A model generated the notes under the pieces. It saw nothing but the letters and a program-made list of their open reading frames with translations. It made no database searches and had not been told where the DNA came from. Positions 1 to 8,885 of a stretch of 64,000 bases of DNA are shown in pieces. The stretch comes from Anaerolineales bacterium (GTDB lineage: Bacteria; Chloroflexota; Anaerolineae; Aggregatilineales; UBA2796), in the NCBI GenBank assembly GCA_015075625.1, contig JABTTZ010000001.1, positions 434,001 to 498,000 of the forward strand, read 5' to 3'. Position 1 is the stretch's first letter. The number at the start of each line of letters is the position of its first letter. The translations under genes were made by a program, and so were the position numbers.

Positions 1-108
1 CTGGCAGCAGGGACAACGATAGGATGCGCCGCGTAATGCGCGGGTGATTGGGGTAGGGACACCGTGTTCGTCCAGCGCCCAGCGAAATTCAATCGAATGG
101 ACACTCAT
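1..108 (-). CDS. CoiA-like protein, N-terminus only (cut by window edge)
   Basis: The first 36 codons of a minus-strand gene that runs off the left edge, starting at the ATG at 106-108. The visible peptide contains WALDEHGVPTPITRALRG followed by YRCPCC. CoiA-family competence proteins start similarly, with an ALDE(N/H)G segment and a CPxC zinc-ribbon-like pair ahead of a nuclease domain. The nuclease domain is outside the window, so the family call rests on this short N-terminus. The gene is divergent from the response regulator at 198, and about 90 bases lie between the two starts. Confidence 0.35.
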   Translation of the reverse strand, partial: MSVHSIEFRWALDEHGVPTPITRALRGASYRCPCCQ

Positions 109-197
109 GGCACATCTATTGTATCATGGAATTAAGGGACACCGTGTCCAAAGTAGTGTAGAAACCCCCGACGTGTTAGGAAAGCGTGAGGCAGCCC

Positions 198-911
198 ATG
201 ACCCCCAAGCGAATCCTCATTGTGGAAGATGATCTGGTCACCCAGACCCTCCTTCGGGAAATTTTGGAGCGGGAAGGGTTTAACACAAACGCTGTCGGGG
301 ATGGACCAGATGCCCTTGCCCACCTTCAGCGCAGCGGACTACCAGAGTTAATCTTGATCGACCTCGGCTTGCCGACAATGCATGGCTTTGAACTTTGCCG
401 TCGGGTGAAGCGGATGGGCGATATCCCTATCATGATCCTCACGGGCGATACGTCTCCCCAGACGGCAACGGAAGGACTGCACGACTACGCCGAAGATTAC
501 ATTCGCAAGCCATTTGATGTTGACGAGGTTGTGGCACGTATCAAGCGCGTTCTCAGCCGCTTGTCGGGCGATGGTAGCAGCCCGCTAGAAATTATCGACA
601 GCGCCTTGACGATTGATTTTGTGAACAACCGCGTGATTGTTGACCAGACTCCCGTGCTGCTTTCCCCAATTGAGACAAATTTGTTATATATCCTCTACCG
701 CAATCGGGGGCGCCTCGTCAGCAATGAGGCACTCATGGCACGGGTGTGGGGAGAAGACGACTTGCATGAAAGCCTTCGCGTCCACATCCACCGCTTACGG
801 AAAAAACTAGAAGGGAAAACGAAGCGCGACTATATTCTTACCGAGCGCGGCTATGGCTATTTATTTGCCGTTGAGCCAGCCGAAAACGAAGGGCATGATT
901 ATGACGAATGA
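198..911 (+). CDS. OmpR/PhoB-family response regulator
   Basis: DNA-binding response regulator. Residues 1-120 form a receiver domain with the acidic pair E10-D11-D12, the phospho-acceptor D55 in LILIDLGLP, and the KPF motif. The C-terminal half is a winged helix (IETNLLYILYRNRG...HIHRLRKKLE...TERGYGYLF), which is diagnostic of the OmpR/PhoB class. The ATG at 198 has GAGG six bases upstream and is preferred over the in-frame GTG at 186. The 3' end overlaps the start of the histidine kinase at 901, so the pair is translationally coupled and probably cognate. Target genes cannot be deduced from the sequence. Confidence 0.93.
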   Translation: MTPKRILIVEDDLVTQTLLREILEREGFNTNAVGDGPDALAHLQRSGLPELILIDLGLPTMHGFELCRRVKRMGDIPIMILTGDTSPQTATEGLHDYAEDYIRKPFDVDEVVARIKRVLSRLSGDGSSPLEIIDSALTIDFVNNRVIVDQTPVLLSPIETNLLYILYRNRGRLVSNEALMARVWGEDDLHESLRVHIHRLRKKLEGKTKRDYILTERGYGYLFAVEPAENEGHDYDE

Positions 912-2436
912 CATTGATTCCCAAACCCGCCAACAAATTTCGCAGGCAGCCCATTTTCTTGCCAACCTTGTCATGGGTGCGGGGGTGACTGTGCTTGCCC
1001 AAGACCTTCACGGGCGGGTGACACTATTCAATCGTGCCGCAGAAGCGTTTTATGGCTATACAAATGATGCCGTCGTTGGCTCACAAATCACCATGCTTGT
1101 TCACCCCTCGTGTCGCCAAGATCATGATCGCGCCGTTTATACTGCCGCCCGCGAAGGTCACTTTGTGGAATTGCAAACGGAACACATTGCCTCTGGCGGG
1201 CGAGCGCTTGGGGTGCGCGTCATGTTTTCCCCTGTTCACGATGATCTGGGGGCAGTGGTGGGGGTCAGCTTGTTCGTGATCGATGTGACCGATTCGCTCA
1301 CCATCCAGACAGCACTCCAACAAGAACGTGATGTATTGGAAGCCGTACTAGAGACGACCACCGACGCCATGGTGATGATCGATCCCGATGGGCGTGTGCT
1401 GACCATGAACGCACAATTCGAGGCGTTTTTCAACGTCCCCCGTTATCAGCATCTTGGTTATCCAGTGGATGCCCTTTTGGATGCCGTCCGTCAGCGCGAC
1501 GATTTGCCCCCCGATTTCAGTAACATTTTCAGCACACTGGGCAAAGACATGCAGCGTACCGCTGGAGGCGATTTTGAGATTCCTAGCCCCAACCGGCGCG
1601 TTCTCATTTGGTATTCGATTCCCGTCCATGCGCACGATGGAGCGCTTATGGGAAGGCTTTATGCCTTTCACGATGCCACCCGCGAACGCGATTTAGACCG
1701 GATGAAAACGGAGTTCCTCTCCCTTGTCTCCCACGAACTACGCACTCCGCTGACCTCCATTGTCGGCTTCAATGAGATGGTTTTGGATGGCGACGCTGGT
1801 GAGATTAACGAGGAAGTTCAAGAATTTTTGGAGATCATCAAACTGAATGCCGTGCGTCTGCGCGTCCTCATTGACGACATTCTTGACCTGACAAAACTGG
1901 AGGCGGGGCATGTGGACATTCACCCTGAGAGCTATGCCTTGCCAACGATTGTCGAGGTTGTCGTTCAGTCGCTACGCCCGATGATCGAAGACAAGAAGCA
2001 CACCCTGAGTCTGGAGATTGCCAATGATCTCCCCGCTATCTGGGCGGATCGAGATCGCCTTGTGCAAGTCTTAACAAATCTTGTGGCAAATGCCTGCAAA
2101 TATACCGACCCTCACGGCGCACTTGCCATCCACGCCAGAATTAGCGAGGATGAAGCAGCGCTGCCCGGCGAGCCGCCGCGTGGGATAGCCCTTCCCGCCT
2201 TTGTGATCAGCGTCCATGATAACGGGATGGGCATCAACCTGAAAGATCAAGAGCGTATTTTCGATAGTTTCTACCGCACAGAGGAAGTTTCTCGCCGCCA
2301 GATTCAAGGAAGCGGGTTGGGGTTGACCATTGTTAGACGCTTTGTTGAACTGCACGGTGGACGAATTTGGGTACAATCAGAGCAAGGGACGGGATCGTCA
2401 TTTCACTTCACTATACCCGTCGTGAAAGGGATTTAG
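901..2436 (+). CDS. Soluble PAS-domain sensor histidine kinase
   Basis: Cytoplasmic two-component sensor of about 511 residues; no membrane segment is visible. Two PAS-like domains (about residues 15-140 and 145-260) precede an H-box with H278 (SHELRTPLTSIVGF). A HATPase_c domain follows with N-box (NLVANACKY), G1 (DNGMGI), F (FDSFYR) and G2 (GSGLGLTIVRR) motifs. The ATG at 901 has GAAGGG seven bases upstream and overlaps the response regulator's stop, so the longer frame from 853 is not used. The sensed signal is probably intracellular, such as redox, light or a small ligand. No heme or flavin ligand motif was recognised. Confidence 0.92.
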   Translation: MTNDIDSQTRQQISQAAHFLANLVMGAGVTVLAQDLHGRVTLFNRAAEAFYGYTNDAVVGSQITMLVHPSCRQDHDRAVYTAAREGHFVELQTEHIASGGRALGVRVMFSPVHDDLGAVVGVSLFVIDVTDSLTIQTALQQERDVLEAVLETTTDAMVMIDPDGRVLTMNAQFEAFFNVPRYQHLGYPVDALLDAVRQRDDLPPDFSNIFSTLGKDMQRTAGGDFEIPSPNRRVLIWYSIPVHAHDGALMGRLYAFHDATRERDLDRMKTEFLSLVSHELRTPLTSIVGFNEMVLDGDAGEINEEVQEFLEIIKLNAVRLRVLIDDILDLTKLEAGHVDIHPESYALPTIVEVVVQSLRPMIEDKKHTLSLEIANDLPAIWADRDRLVQVLTNLVANACKYTDPHGALAIHARISEDEAALPGEPPRGIALPAFVISVHDNGMGINLKDQERIFDSFYRTEEVSRRQIQGSGLGLTIVRRFVELHGGRIWVQSEQGTGSSFHFTIPVVKGI

Positions 2437-2443
2437 GATTTCG

Positions 2444-2806
2444 ATGAGTTACGTACTTGTGGCGGAAGATGACCCCTACATTCAGTTGATGGTGCGCCGC
2501 AAATTAGAAGGCGCCAGTTTCGCTGTGCGCAGCACTGCCGATGGCGATCAGGTCATGGCGATGATCAGCACCGAAAAACCGCTGATTGTCCTCCTCGATG
2601 TTATGCTGCCGGGGCGTACAGGGCTGGATATTTGCCAACAAATCAAACGCGATTTGGGTACGGGAGCGCCGCCTGTAATTATCATCTCGGCACGGGGACG
2701 GGAATCGGATGTGGATGCCGGAATGCGGGCAGGCGCGGATGATTATTTGATCAAACCCTTCTCCCCCAAAGAACTGCTCGATTTGATCCACCAACGGCTT
2801 GGCTAG
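2444..2806 (+). CDS. Single-domain CheY-like response regulator
   Basis: A 120-residue stand-alone receiver domain with the acidic pair near residues 8-10 (AEDD), phospho-acceptor D52 (IVLLDVMLPGRTG), a switch residue in IIISARG and K in LIKPFSP. It has no output domain. It starts seven bases after the histidine kinase stop, so the three genes form one operon. Such receivers typically act as phosphate sinks, relay components or by protein-protein contact. Here it is probably a second target of the upstream kinase. Confidence 0.9.
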   Translation: MSYVLVAEDDPYIQLMVRRKLEGASFAVRSTADGDQVMAMISTEKPLIVLLDVMLPGRTGLDICQQIKRDLGTGAPPVIIISARGRESDVDAGMRAGADDYLIKPFSPKELLDLIHQRLG

Positions 2807-2810
2807 GGTC

Positions 2811-3425
2811 ATGGGAGGTGATCCCTACCCCATTCCCACGGCGCGAACACGAACCGAAACAGAGGTCAGCCGCTCGCGCTTCATCGCCACCGTAGATCAG
2901 GTAGAGACGGCAGAGGCAGCGCGAGCGTTCATCGCCTCCATACGGGCGGAGATGCCCACTGCCTCGCACCATGTCTATGCCTTTAAGGTGGGGTTTGGCG
3001 GAAGCCTTACGGAGGGTGTTTCCGATGACGGCGAACCATCGGGAACGGCAGGCGCTCCTGTCCTCGCCGTGCTGCGTGGGGCGCCATTGGGCGATGTTTG
3101 TCTCGTGGTGACGCGCTATTTTGGGGGGACAAAGCTAGGCACCGGGGGCTTGGTACGTGCCTATGGGGACGCCGCCCGATCCGTTTTGGCGATTACCCCA
3201 ACCACGCTCAAAATTCCCTTCCAAATGCTAGGTCTTAGTTTTTCTTACCCCTTCTATGAGCGGGTGAAGCGCTTGCTAGGAAGCTACGAGGCGCACATCG
3301 ATGAAGAAACCTTCGGCGGGGAAGTCACCCTCATCGTTCGCTTCCCCGCTGCCCATGTTGCTGCGTTTACAAACGCCCTTCGTGACCTTAGCGCCGGAGC
3401 AATCACCCCGCTTGACCTCTCCTGA
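2811..3425 (+). CDS. YigZ/IMPACT family protein (UPF0029)
   Basis: Conserved protein of about 204 residues. The N-terminal IMPACT domain shows SRFIA, ASHHVYAFKVG, DDGEPSGTAGAPVL and VTRYFGGTKLGTGGLVRAY, the family's signature blocks. A smaller ferredoxin-like C-terminal domain follows. The family is linked to translation regulation (eukaryotic IMPACT, bacterial YigZ), but the precise bacterial role is unsettled. A TTG at 2799 would overlap the CheY gene; the ATG at 2811 is preferred. It follows the two-component operon within 5 bases and may be co-transcribed. It converges on the MoxR gene, with only 12 bases between the stops. Confidence 0.9.
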   Translation: MGGDPYPIPTARTRTETEVSRSRFIATVDQVETAEAARAFIASIRAEMPTASHHVYAFKVGFGGSLTEGVSDDGEPSGTAGAPVLAVLRGAPLGDVCLVVTRYFGGTKLGTGGLVRAYGDAARSVLAITPTTLKIPFQMLGLSFSYPFYERVKRLLGSYEAHIDEETFGGEVTLIVRFPAAHVAAFTNALRDLSAGAITPLDLS

Positions 3426-3437
3426 GGGTGGGACGAT

Positions 3438-4406
3438 TCACCCTGCGTTTGCCGTCCGCATACCGAGCGAAGCCCCTGGAACAGGAATACTGTTCAGCAG
3501 ATTGATCAAAATACTGCGAGCAGTGATCTCTTTCACCCGCGCCATCGGACCGACAATAATGCGGTGCGCCAACGTTACCTCTGCCAGGGCTTTTACATCG
3601 TCGGGGATGACCAGATCACGCCCGGCAACAGCCGCCCGTGCCTGCGAAGCGCGATAAAGCGCCAACGCCCCACGCGGACTCGCCCCCAAATACACATCGG
3701 GGTGGGTGCGCGTTGCCGTCACAATATCGACAATGTATTTCTTGATCTCCTCCCCAACATAGATGCTCCGCACGGCACGTTGGGCGACGATCAACTCCTC
3801 GGCAGTGATGACCTGCCCGATTCCTTCTAAGGGGTGGCGGGTTTGCTGTGCCTCTAACATCATCATTTCTTCTTGGGGTGTGGGGTAGCCAAGCCGCAGC
3901 CGCAGCAGAAAACGATCCAACTGCGCCTCTGGAAGGGGAAACGTCCCTTCATATTCAATCGGGTTTTGGGTAGCAAGGACGAGGAAAGGCGTTTCCAACT
4001 GATAGGTAACGCCATCAACGGTCACTTGGCGTTCTTCCATTGCCTCCAGAAGCGCTGCTTGGGTCTTGGGCGTTGCGCGGTTGATCTCATCGGAAAGGAC
4101 AACCTGAGCAAAGATTGGACCGGCACGGAATTCAAATTCGCGGGTGGCTTGGTTGAACATGGTAACGCCAGTCACATCGGAAGGGAGCATATCGGGGGTG
4201 AACTGAATACGGCTGAAGGAACATCCCAACGATTTCGCCAGCGCCTTCGCCATAACCGTTTTGCCCACCCCGGGCACATCTTCCAGAAGCAAATGCCCCT
4301 GACACAACAACCCGATCACCGTGAGGCGGATTTCATTGCGCTTGCCGATGATGACCCGATTGACATTCTCAATGAGCCGTTCAGCGACGGATTGAACCTG
4401 TTTCAA
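3438..4406 (-). CDS. MoxR-family AAA+ ATPase
   Basis: AAA+ ATPase of the MoxR class, chaperone-like proteins that insert cofactors or activate partners, often VWA-domain proteins. Visible motifs are Walker A (EDVPGVGKT), Walker B ([10 protein letters not shown]), sensor 1 ([23 protein letters not shown]) and the ASPRG sensor-2 region. I place the start at TTG 4404-4406 ([11 protein letters not shown]), which has GGGAG about 8 bases upstream. The 44 extra residues of the longer frame to 4538 do not resemble MoxR N-termini. The usual DUF58 and VWA partners are absent here, so its client is unknown. Confidence 0.88.
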   Translation of the reverse strand: MKQVQSVAERLIENVNRVIIGKRNEIRLTVIGLLCQGHLLLEDVPGVGKTVMAKALAKSLGCSFSRIQFTPDMLPSDVTGVTMFNQATREFEFRAGPIFAQVVLSDEINRATPKTQAALLEAMEERQVTVDGVTYQLETPFLVLATQNPIEYEGTFPLPEAQLDRFLLRLRLGYPTPQEEMMMLEAQQTRHPLEGIGQVITAEELIVAQRAVRSIYVGEEIKKYIVDIVTATRTHPDVYLGASPRGALALYRASQARAAVAGRDLVIPDDVKALAEVTLAHRIIVGPMARVKEITARSILINLLNSIPVPGASLGMRTANAG

Positions 4407-4684
4407 TGTGATGACTCCCTGATGTGTTAGATGGGTTCGGTATTGGTAGCGGAATGTGCCGTCATATGGGAGATGGGTGTTGGAACGTGAACCTGGTACA
4501 TGCCACCAACGGTCAGACTGTTTATGAGGTTGAGCCATGAGTCTATCACACGACTAAAATTGTACAATGTCAGGCATCGCGTCTCCCCTATAGGCTCATC
4601 CCTAGTGGGTCTTGGCTGATTCGCCACGAGACATTTCGGAGAGACTCACCATCCGCTCATCCCGTGCGGTGAATTGCCCCTCAG

Positions 4685-4713
4685 TTGAATCTGCGCCCTA
4701 TTCGGGGTATTAT
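4685..4713 (+). promoter_or_regulatory. Sigma70-type promoter for the PucR gene
   Basis: TTGAAT (4685-4690), a 17-base spacer and TATTAT (4708-4713), lying 32 bases before the ATG of the PucR regulator and in the same orientation. Hexamers and spacing match the housekeeping consensus well. The rest of 4407-4684, between the divergent moxR and pucR genes, shows no recognisable feature. Confidence 0.5.
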
Positions 4714-4745
4714 GTTTCCACAACACAGGCGGATTTTCCCCATCC

Positions 4746-6356
4746 ATGAGCGATCATCATCCCGGCATTACACTTAGCGATTTGGTGCGTTTTGCCCTCC
4801 CGTTGAATACCACCTTTGCAGCGGGCGGTGGGAGCGTAGATCGCCATGTCCGCTGGGTGGTCACGGCGGAGGACACCCCCCCTTACATGGAAGGGGGTGA
4901 ATTCATCCTTCTTGCCGCCCAAACCGATCAGCTTTCGGCAGTCATGAGCGCCTGTGCCGAACGCGGCGCAGTGGCATTTGCTGCCCCACCGCCACTCTCG
5001 CCAGTTGCCCTTGCCCAAGCAGAATCAGCCGGTGTCCCGCTCTTGTTATTGCCAAGCGGCGCACATCTGCGGGAGATTGAACGAACCGCGCTCGGTTTGA
5101 TTCTAGATCGCAACGGACATCTAGAACGCCTCAGCGCGGGTATTTATCAACAAATGGTGCAGCTTGCCTCGGAAAACGCGGGCTTGGGGCGCATTATCGA
5201 AACCCTTGCCAAGACAATCCATCGGGGGGTGATTGTTCAGGATAAACACTTGCGCATCCTTCATGAGGTTGTTTCGCCGGAACTTGCCCGTGTGTGGGAA
5301 TCCTTTGGTGACGCGCTGAAAGATCGGACAAGCCTTCCAGAGCCAATCCGAGATCGTCACCGTCTGCCACGCGGCGGCGTTCAGGCATCGTTGCAACAGT
5401 TGGAGGCAAATGGCGCGGCACGGTTGATCATGCCCATTGTCAATCAGGGCGTTGGGCGTGGCTATCTTTCGCTTGTCGCCCCTCATGAGAACGTCTTTGA
5501 CGAGGTTGATCAGTTGATCATCCGTCATGCTGCCGTCGTTTGCGCCCTTGAAATGTCGCGGGCAAAAGTGATCAGCGATATTGAGAAACGGGCGCGAGGA
5601 CATTTCCTGAACAGCCTCATGACGGGGATGCTCTCTGAAGCGGAGGCGAGTGCTGCCATTGAAGGCTTGGGGCATAACGTCAACGCCTCGCATATCGCCA
5701 TCGTTGCCCGTTGGTATGGGGAAAACCCGCCCTCTGTCCGCCGCCTCGAAACGCTTGTCAATGGGCTGCTGAGCGGCGCCGGACGAGGGGCGCTGACCCA
5801 ATATTACGAAAATGAGGTGCGTCTGTTTTATGCTGCCCCCGAAGGGGACGGCTTAGCTTCAGCGCGATCTTTAGGAAAAGAGATTATCGAGGCGGTAGGA
5901 CGTGAGGGAAAAAAAGCACGGGTTGCCGTTGGGATTGGTGTTGTAGCGACAAAGGTTTGGGAATGGCGCGAAAGCTACCGAGGGGCGCACCAAGCGGCGG
6001 AAATCGCCCGACGCATTGGGGCAGAGGAAGCCCTTTACAGCGGGGACATTGATATTTACGCCCTGCTCACGAACCCCGATGTAGAAACGGAACTCCGCGC
6101 CCTGAGGGACAAGACGATTGGGCGGCTGTTGAGTTACGACCCGAAACAGCGGGCTGATCTGCTGCAAACCCTAGAAATGTTCCTTGAGCAGCACGGAAAC
6201 CACAACCAAACCGCCTCAAAGCTTAGCGTTCACCGGAACACCCTTTTTTATCGGATGAACCGCATTGCCGAGATCACCGGTCTCGACCTTGACCAGCCCG
6301 ACGTGCGGCTTGCCGTTCACCTTTCATTGAAGATTCACCGCCTGTTGGGGGAATAA
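4746..6356 (+). CDS. PucR-family transcriptional regulator
   Basis: Regulator of 536 residues. The N-terminal PucR domain (about 1-125) has the pattern LSDLVRFALPL...DRHVRWVVTAED. A GAF-like or linker middle (about 130-270) and a GGDEF-like degenerate region precede the C-terminal HTH_30 helix-turn-helix (GNHNQTASKLSVHRNTLFYRMNRI). Family members control purine or amino-acid catabolism genes (for example PucR in Bacillus) and often sense the substrate. No purine-catabolism genes are next to it, so the target is unknown. It has its own good promoter at 4685-4713. Confidence 0.9.
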   Translation: MSDHHPGITLSDLVRFALPLNTTFAAGGGSVDRHVRWVVTAEDTPPYMEGGEFILLAAQTDQLSAVMSACAERGAVAFAAPPPLSPVALAQAESAGVPLLLLPSGAHLREIERTALGLILDRNGHLERLSAGIYQQMVQLASENAGLGRIIETLAKTIHRGVIVQDKHLRILHEVVSPELARVWESFGDALKDRTSLPEPIRDRHRLPRGGVQASLQQLEANGAARLIMPIVNQGVGRGYLSLVAPHENVFDEVDQLIIRHAAVVCALEMSRAKVISDIEKRARGHFLNSLMTGMLSEAEASAAIEGLGHNVNASHIAIVARWYGENPPSVRRLETLVNGLLSGAGRGALTQYYENEVRLFYAAPEGDGLASARSLGKEIIEAVGREGKKARVAVGIGVVATKVWEWRESYRGAHQAAEIARRIGAEEALYSGDIDIYALLTNPDVETELRALRDKTIGRLLSYDPKQRADLLQTLEMFLEQHGNHNQTASKLSVHRNTLFYRMNRIAEITGLDLDQPDVRLAVHLSLKIHRLLGE

Positions 6357-6415
6357 AACGTCCCCTCTTGTCGCTCACAAGAATAGAATGTATGTCAAAA
6401 ACGCCTATCCCCCTA

Positions 6416-6443
6416 CCCCTTTCCCCGCAAGCGGGGAAAGGGG
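6416..6443. repeat. Perfect 13-bp palindrome, CCCCTTTCCCCGC type
   Basis: Two 13-base arms (6416-6428 and 6431-6443) are perfectly complementary across a two-base AA loop. The same element, two bases different, lies at 23190-23217. It follows the pucR stop and faces the convergent receiver-ATPase gene, so it could act as a terminator. Its recurrence elsewhere suggests a dispersed palindromic repeat family. Confidence 0.75.
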
Positions 6444-6544
6444 GTAAACAACTCCTCCCCATAAAGGGGAGGGTCAAGGTTTTGAAATGACTTGTAGGCA
6501 AAGAGAGCGCCGCTAGAGCGAAAAGCGTGAGATCGCGGAGAAGA

Positions 6545-7702
6545 TTAGCCTGCCGTGCTGCGTACCAGTACCAGTAGTTCTTCTGCCAACTTGTTCAATT
6601 GCGTACTCGCCACCGATGCCGGCTGGAACAAGACAACGGGGAAGCCCGCTTCTGTCGCTTGGAACGCCAATTCCGGCGCCGCCCCAATGAGCGCCACCAT
6701 CTCTTGCCCAAGAATCTGTTCCGCCTCTTGCCAGGGGACTTGCACCTGAGTCTGTGTCCGGCTGACGATGGCGACATTCAAACGAGGGCGTCCGACGCCC
6801 ATCGTCTCCAGTTCCTTCAGAATTTCCCGCGCCATATGAAGCGCCGGACGGGTTGGCTCAACAACGATCACGCTCTGATTCGATTCCTTGATCAGGCGGG
6901 CGTTGAGGGGCGTCAGCCCTACACCACTGTCAATGACAACATGCGCCGCCAACCCGCGCAGTACTTTCACAATGGCGCTGGCTGTGTCGGGGTTGGGCAG
7001 CAGCCCCATCTCGCGGGGGCGTGTCGTGCTGTTCAAAACACGCAACCCACTGGGGTGTTGGGCAAGGTCTTGCTCCACCATGCGCGGGGTGATCTCTGCC
7101 GCTGAACGCGGGAGCAAATTTGCCATTCCCGCCGCACGAGAAAGGTTTAGGTATAAGCCCATACTGCCCTGTCCCGGACGAATATCAGCGAGGATCGTCC
7201 CCTCTTTTTGTTGAAAGGCGGCAGCCGTATTCACAGCGAGCGTGGTTGTCCCAACGCCGCCCTTCACCCCTAAAAAGGTGACTACCGCACCGCCGCTGCT
7301 CCCGCCTGCGCCGGGGGTTTTGCGCTGCGCCACGTTTCGGGCAAGGATCGCCTTCACCCGCGATGCTAATTCCGCTGGATGGGTTGGCTTTGTCAGATAA
7401 TCATCCGCACCTGCCTCAAACCCTGCGACTTTATCATCGATGAGTGTTTTTGCTGTGAACATGATGATTGGAATACCTTGCGTCGCCGCGTTACCACGCA
7501 GACGGCGGCAAATTTCCAGCCCGTCCATATCGGGCATCATCACATCAAGAATGATCAGATTCGGACGTTCGGCAACAGCTTTCGTGAAGGCTTGCCCGCC
7601 GCTGTTGGCAGCGATAATCTCATAGCCTTGTCGGTTGAGCATCAAACCGATTAGCTTTAGGCTGTCCACGTCGTCGTCAACGATTAGTATTTTTTCCGCC
7701 AT
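6545..7702 (-). CDS. Receiver domain fused to MinD/ParA-like ATPase (CpaE-like)
   Basis: A 385-residue fusion. Residues 1-125 are a CheY-type receiver (VDDDVD, phospho-acceptor in IILDVMMPDMDG, LTKPTHP). A Gly-Ser linker leads to a MinD-type P-loop ATPase from about residue 145, with deviant Walker A (GVKGGVGTTTLA) and switch region (DIRPGQGSMG). CpaE proteins with this architecture localise pilus or Tad secretion machinery. No cpa/tad genes are visible within this window, so the partner system is elsewhere or different. Phosphorylation probably gates polar or membrane positioning. Confidence 0.87.
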   Translation of the reverse strand: MAEKILIVDDDVDSLKLIGLMLNRQGYEIIAANSGGQAFTKAVAERPNLIILDVMMPDMDGLEICRRLRGNAATQGIPIIMFTAKTLIDDKVAGFEAGADDYLTKPTHPAELASRVKAILARNVAQRKTPGAGGSSGGAVVTFLGVKGGVGTTTLAVNTAAAFQQKEGTILADIRPGQGSMGLYLNLSRAAGMANLLPRSAAEITPRMVEQDLAQHPSGLRVLNSTTRPREMGLLPNPDTASAIVKVLRGLAAHVVIDSGVGLTPLNARLIKESNQSVIVVEPTRPALHMAREILKELETMGVGRPRLNVAIVSRTQTQVQVPWQEAEQILGQEMVALIGAAPELAFQATEAGFPVVLFQPASVASTQLNKLAEELLVLVRSTAG

Positions 7703-7841
7703 TGGGTAGACCTGTCCTTGCGCCGCGTCACTCCGGCTAGTCTAGCATCAATACAGATGCCGCGCAATGTATGGTGAGTTTCGTTAAGATCGTTCACGAT
7801 AAGGCACAAATCAAGAGCAAAACAAGGGTTAGAGGTGAACG

Positions 7842-8693
7842 ATGAGCCTTTCTCATGATGTACAGGCGGCGCTGCCGCCCAATTTTGAACCAGAGAGCCT
7901 TGCGTGGCGGCAGATGATGGAAGATCGTCTGCGTGCCGAAGATGGCTGGCTGACGGTGGTCGGTCTTCACTGGCTCAGTGAAGGATCCAACGCGATTGGC
8001 AGCGACCCCACCTGTGCTGTGCCGCTCCCCGCCAAGTCTACCTCATCCCACTTAGGATGGCTTACCCTTCAGGCTGGTCAGGTAACGCTCACCGTCACCG
8101 GCGATGATCTTGTGCAAATCGATCAGCAGCCCGCCAGAAACGCCCTGCTCCGCGATGATCATGCCGAGGGTGGGGCAACCCTCGTCAACGTGGGTGATCT
8201 CACTTTTTTTGTGATCAAACGGGGCGATCAGTATGCGATTCGCGTCCGCCAGCGCAGCAGCCCCGCACGCCAAATGTTTAGCGGACGGCATTGGTTCCCG
8301 CTTGATCCCGCCTATTATGTCCTTGGGCGTTACGTTCCCCACCCCACACCTCGTACTGTCACTGTGATGAATTCGGTGGGCAGCCTCGTCCCCATGGAGA
8401 ACCCCGGCTGGGTGACCTTCCGCCTTGCCGAACATGATACCCGCCTAGAAGCATTTGATGCCGGAGAGGATACCTTGTGGTTTATCTTTAAAGATGCCAC
8501 CAATGAAGCACTCACCTACAAAGCCGGACGTTTTCTTTACGCCACACGGGATGCGCAAGGTGGTGTCCTTCTTGATTTCAACCGCGCATATCACCCACCC
8601 TGCGCCTTCACCCCCTTTGCCACCTGCCCCTTGCCCCCCCGTGAGAACACCCTTCCCTTTCCCATTGATGCGGGAGAACGCTTGCCCCTTTAG
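7842..8693 (+). CDS. DUF1684 domain-containing protein
   Basis: Protein of 283 residues matching the DUF1684 family. It has the N-terminal WRQMMEDRLRAEDGWLTVVGLHWL block and the near-invariant C-terminal block PPCAFTPFATCPLPPRENTLPFPI. The two cysteines in that block are conserved in the family. The function is not established. It has no signal peptide or membrane segment. It converges on the beta-glucosidase gene, with the terminator at 8762-8798 between them. Confidence 0.9.
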   Translation: MSLSHDVQAALPPNFEPESLAWRQMMEDRLRAEDGWLTVVGLHWLSEGSNAIGSDPTCAVPLPAKSTSSHLGWLTLQAGQVTLTVTGDDLVQIDQQPARNALLRDDHAEGGATLVNVGDLTFFVIKRGDQYAIRVRQRSSPARQMFSGRHWFPLDPAYYVLGRYVPHPTPRTVTVMNSVGSLVPMENPGWVTFRLAEHDTRLEAFDAGEDTLWFIFKDATNEALTYKAGRFLYATRDAQGGVLLDFNRAYHPPCAFTPFATCPLPPRENTLPFPIDAGERLPL

Positions 8694-8723
8694 CCCACGA
8701 CTAGCCCACGACTAGCCCACGAC
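8691..8723. repeat. Three tandem copies of an 11-bp unit
   Basis: The unit TAGCCCACGAC is repeated three times without change (8691-8701, 8702-8712, 8713-8723). The first copy provides the TAG stop of the DUF1684 gene. It is probably replication slippage just past the coding end. Confidence 0.85.
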
Positions 8724-8761
8724 GATTTCTCAGATTTCTCACAAAGGGGCGTCCAATTAGA

Positions 8762-8798
8762 ATCGCAAGGGCGGAAGTTACACCCCCGCCCTTGCGAT
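8762..8798. terminator. Bidirectional hairpin terminator
   Basis: Arms of 13 bases (8762-8774 and 8786-8798) are perfectly complementary around an 11-base loop. It sits between two convergent genes (DUF1684 and GH1), where a shared terminator is expected. No clear U-tract follows on either strand, so efficiency is uncertain. Confidence 0.6.
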
Positions 8799-8885
8799 CC
8801 GCTCCGTATTTAAGTATGTGTCCGCTCTAAGTAAGACTCAGCCTGTGTCGGGGCTGCTAGACCACATGGAAGATGGTGAATGTCG

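Noticed and set aside
4407-4538. 44-residue N-terminal extension of MoxR
   Set aside because: Does not resemble MoxR N-termini; a TTG with a good ribosome site fits the family start.
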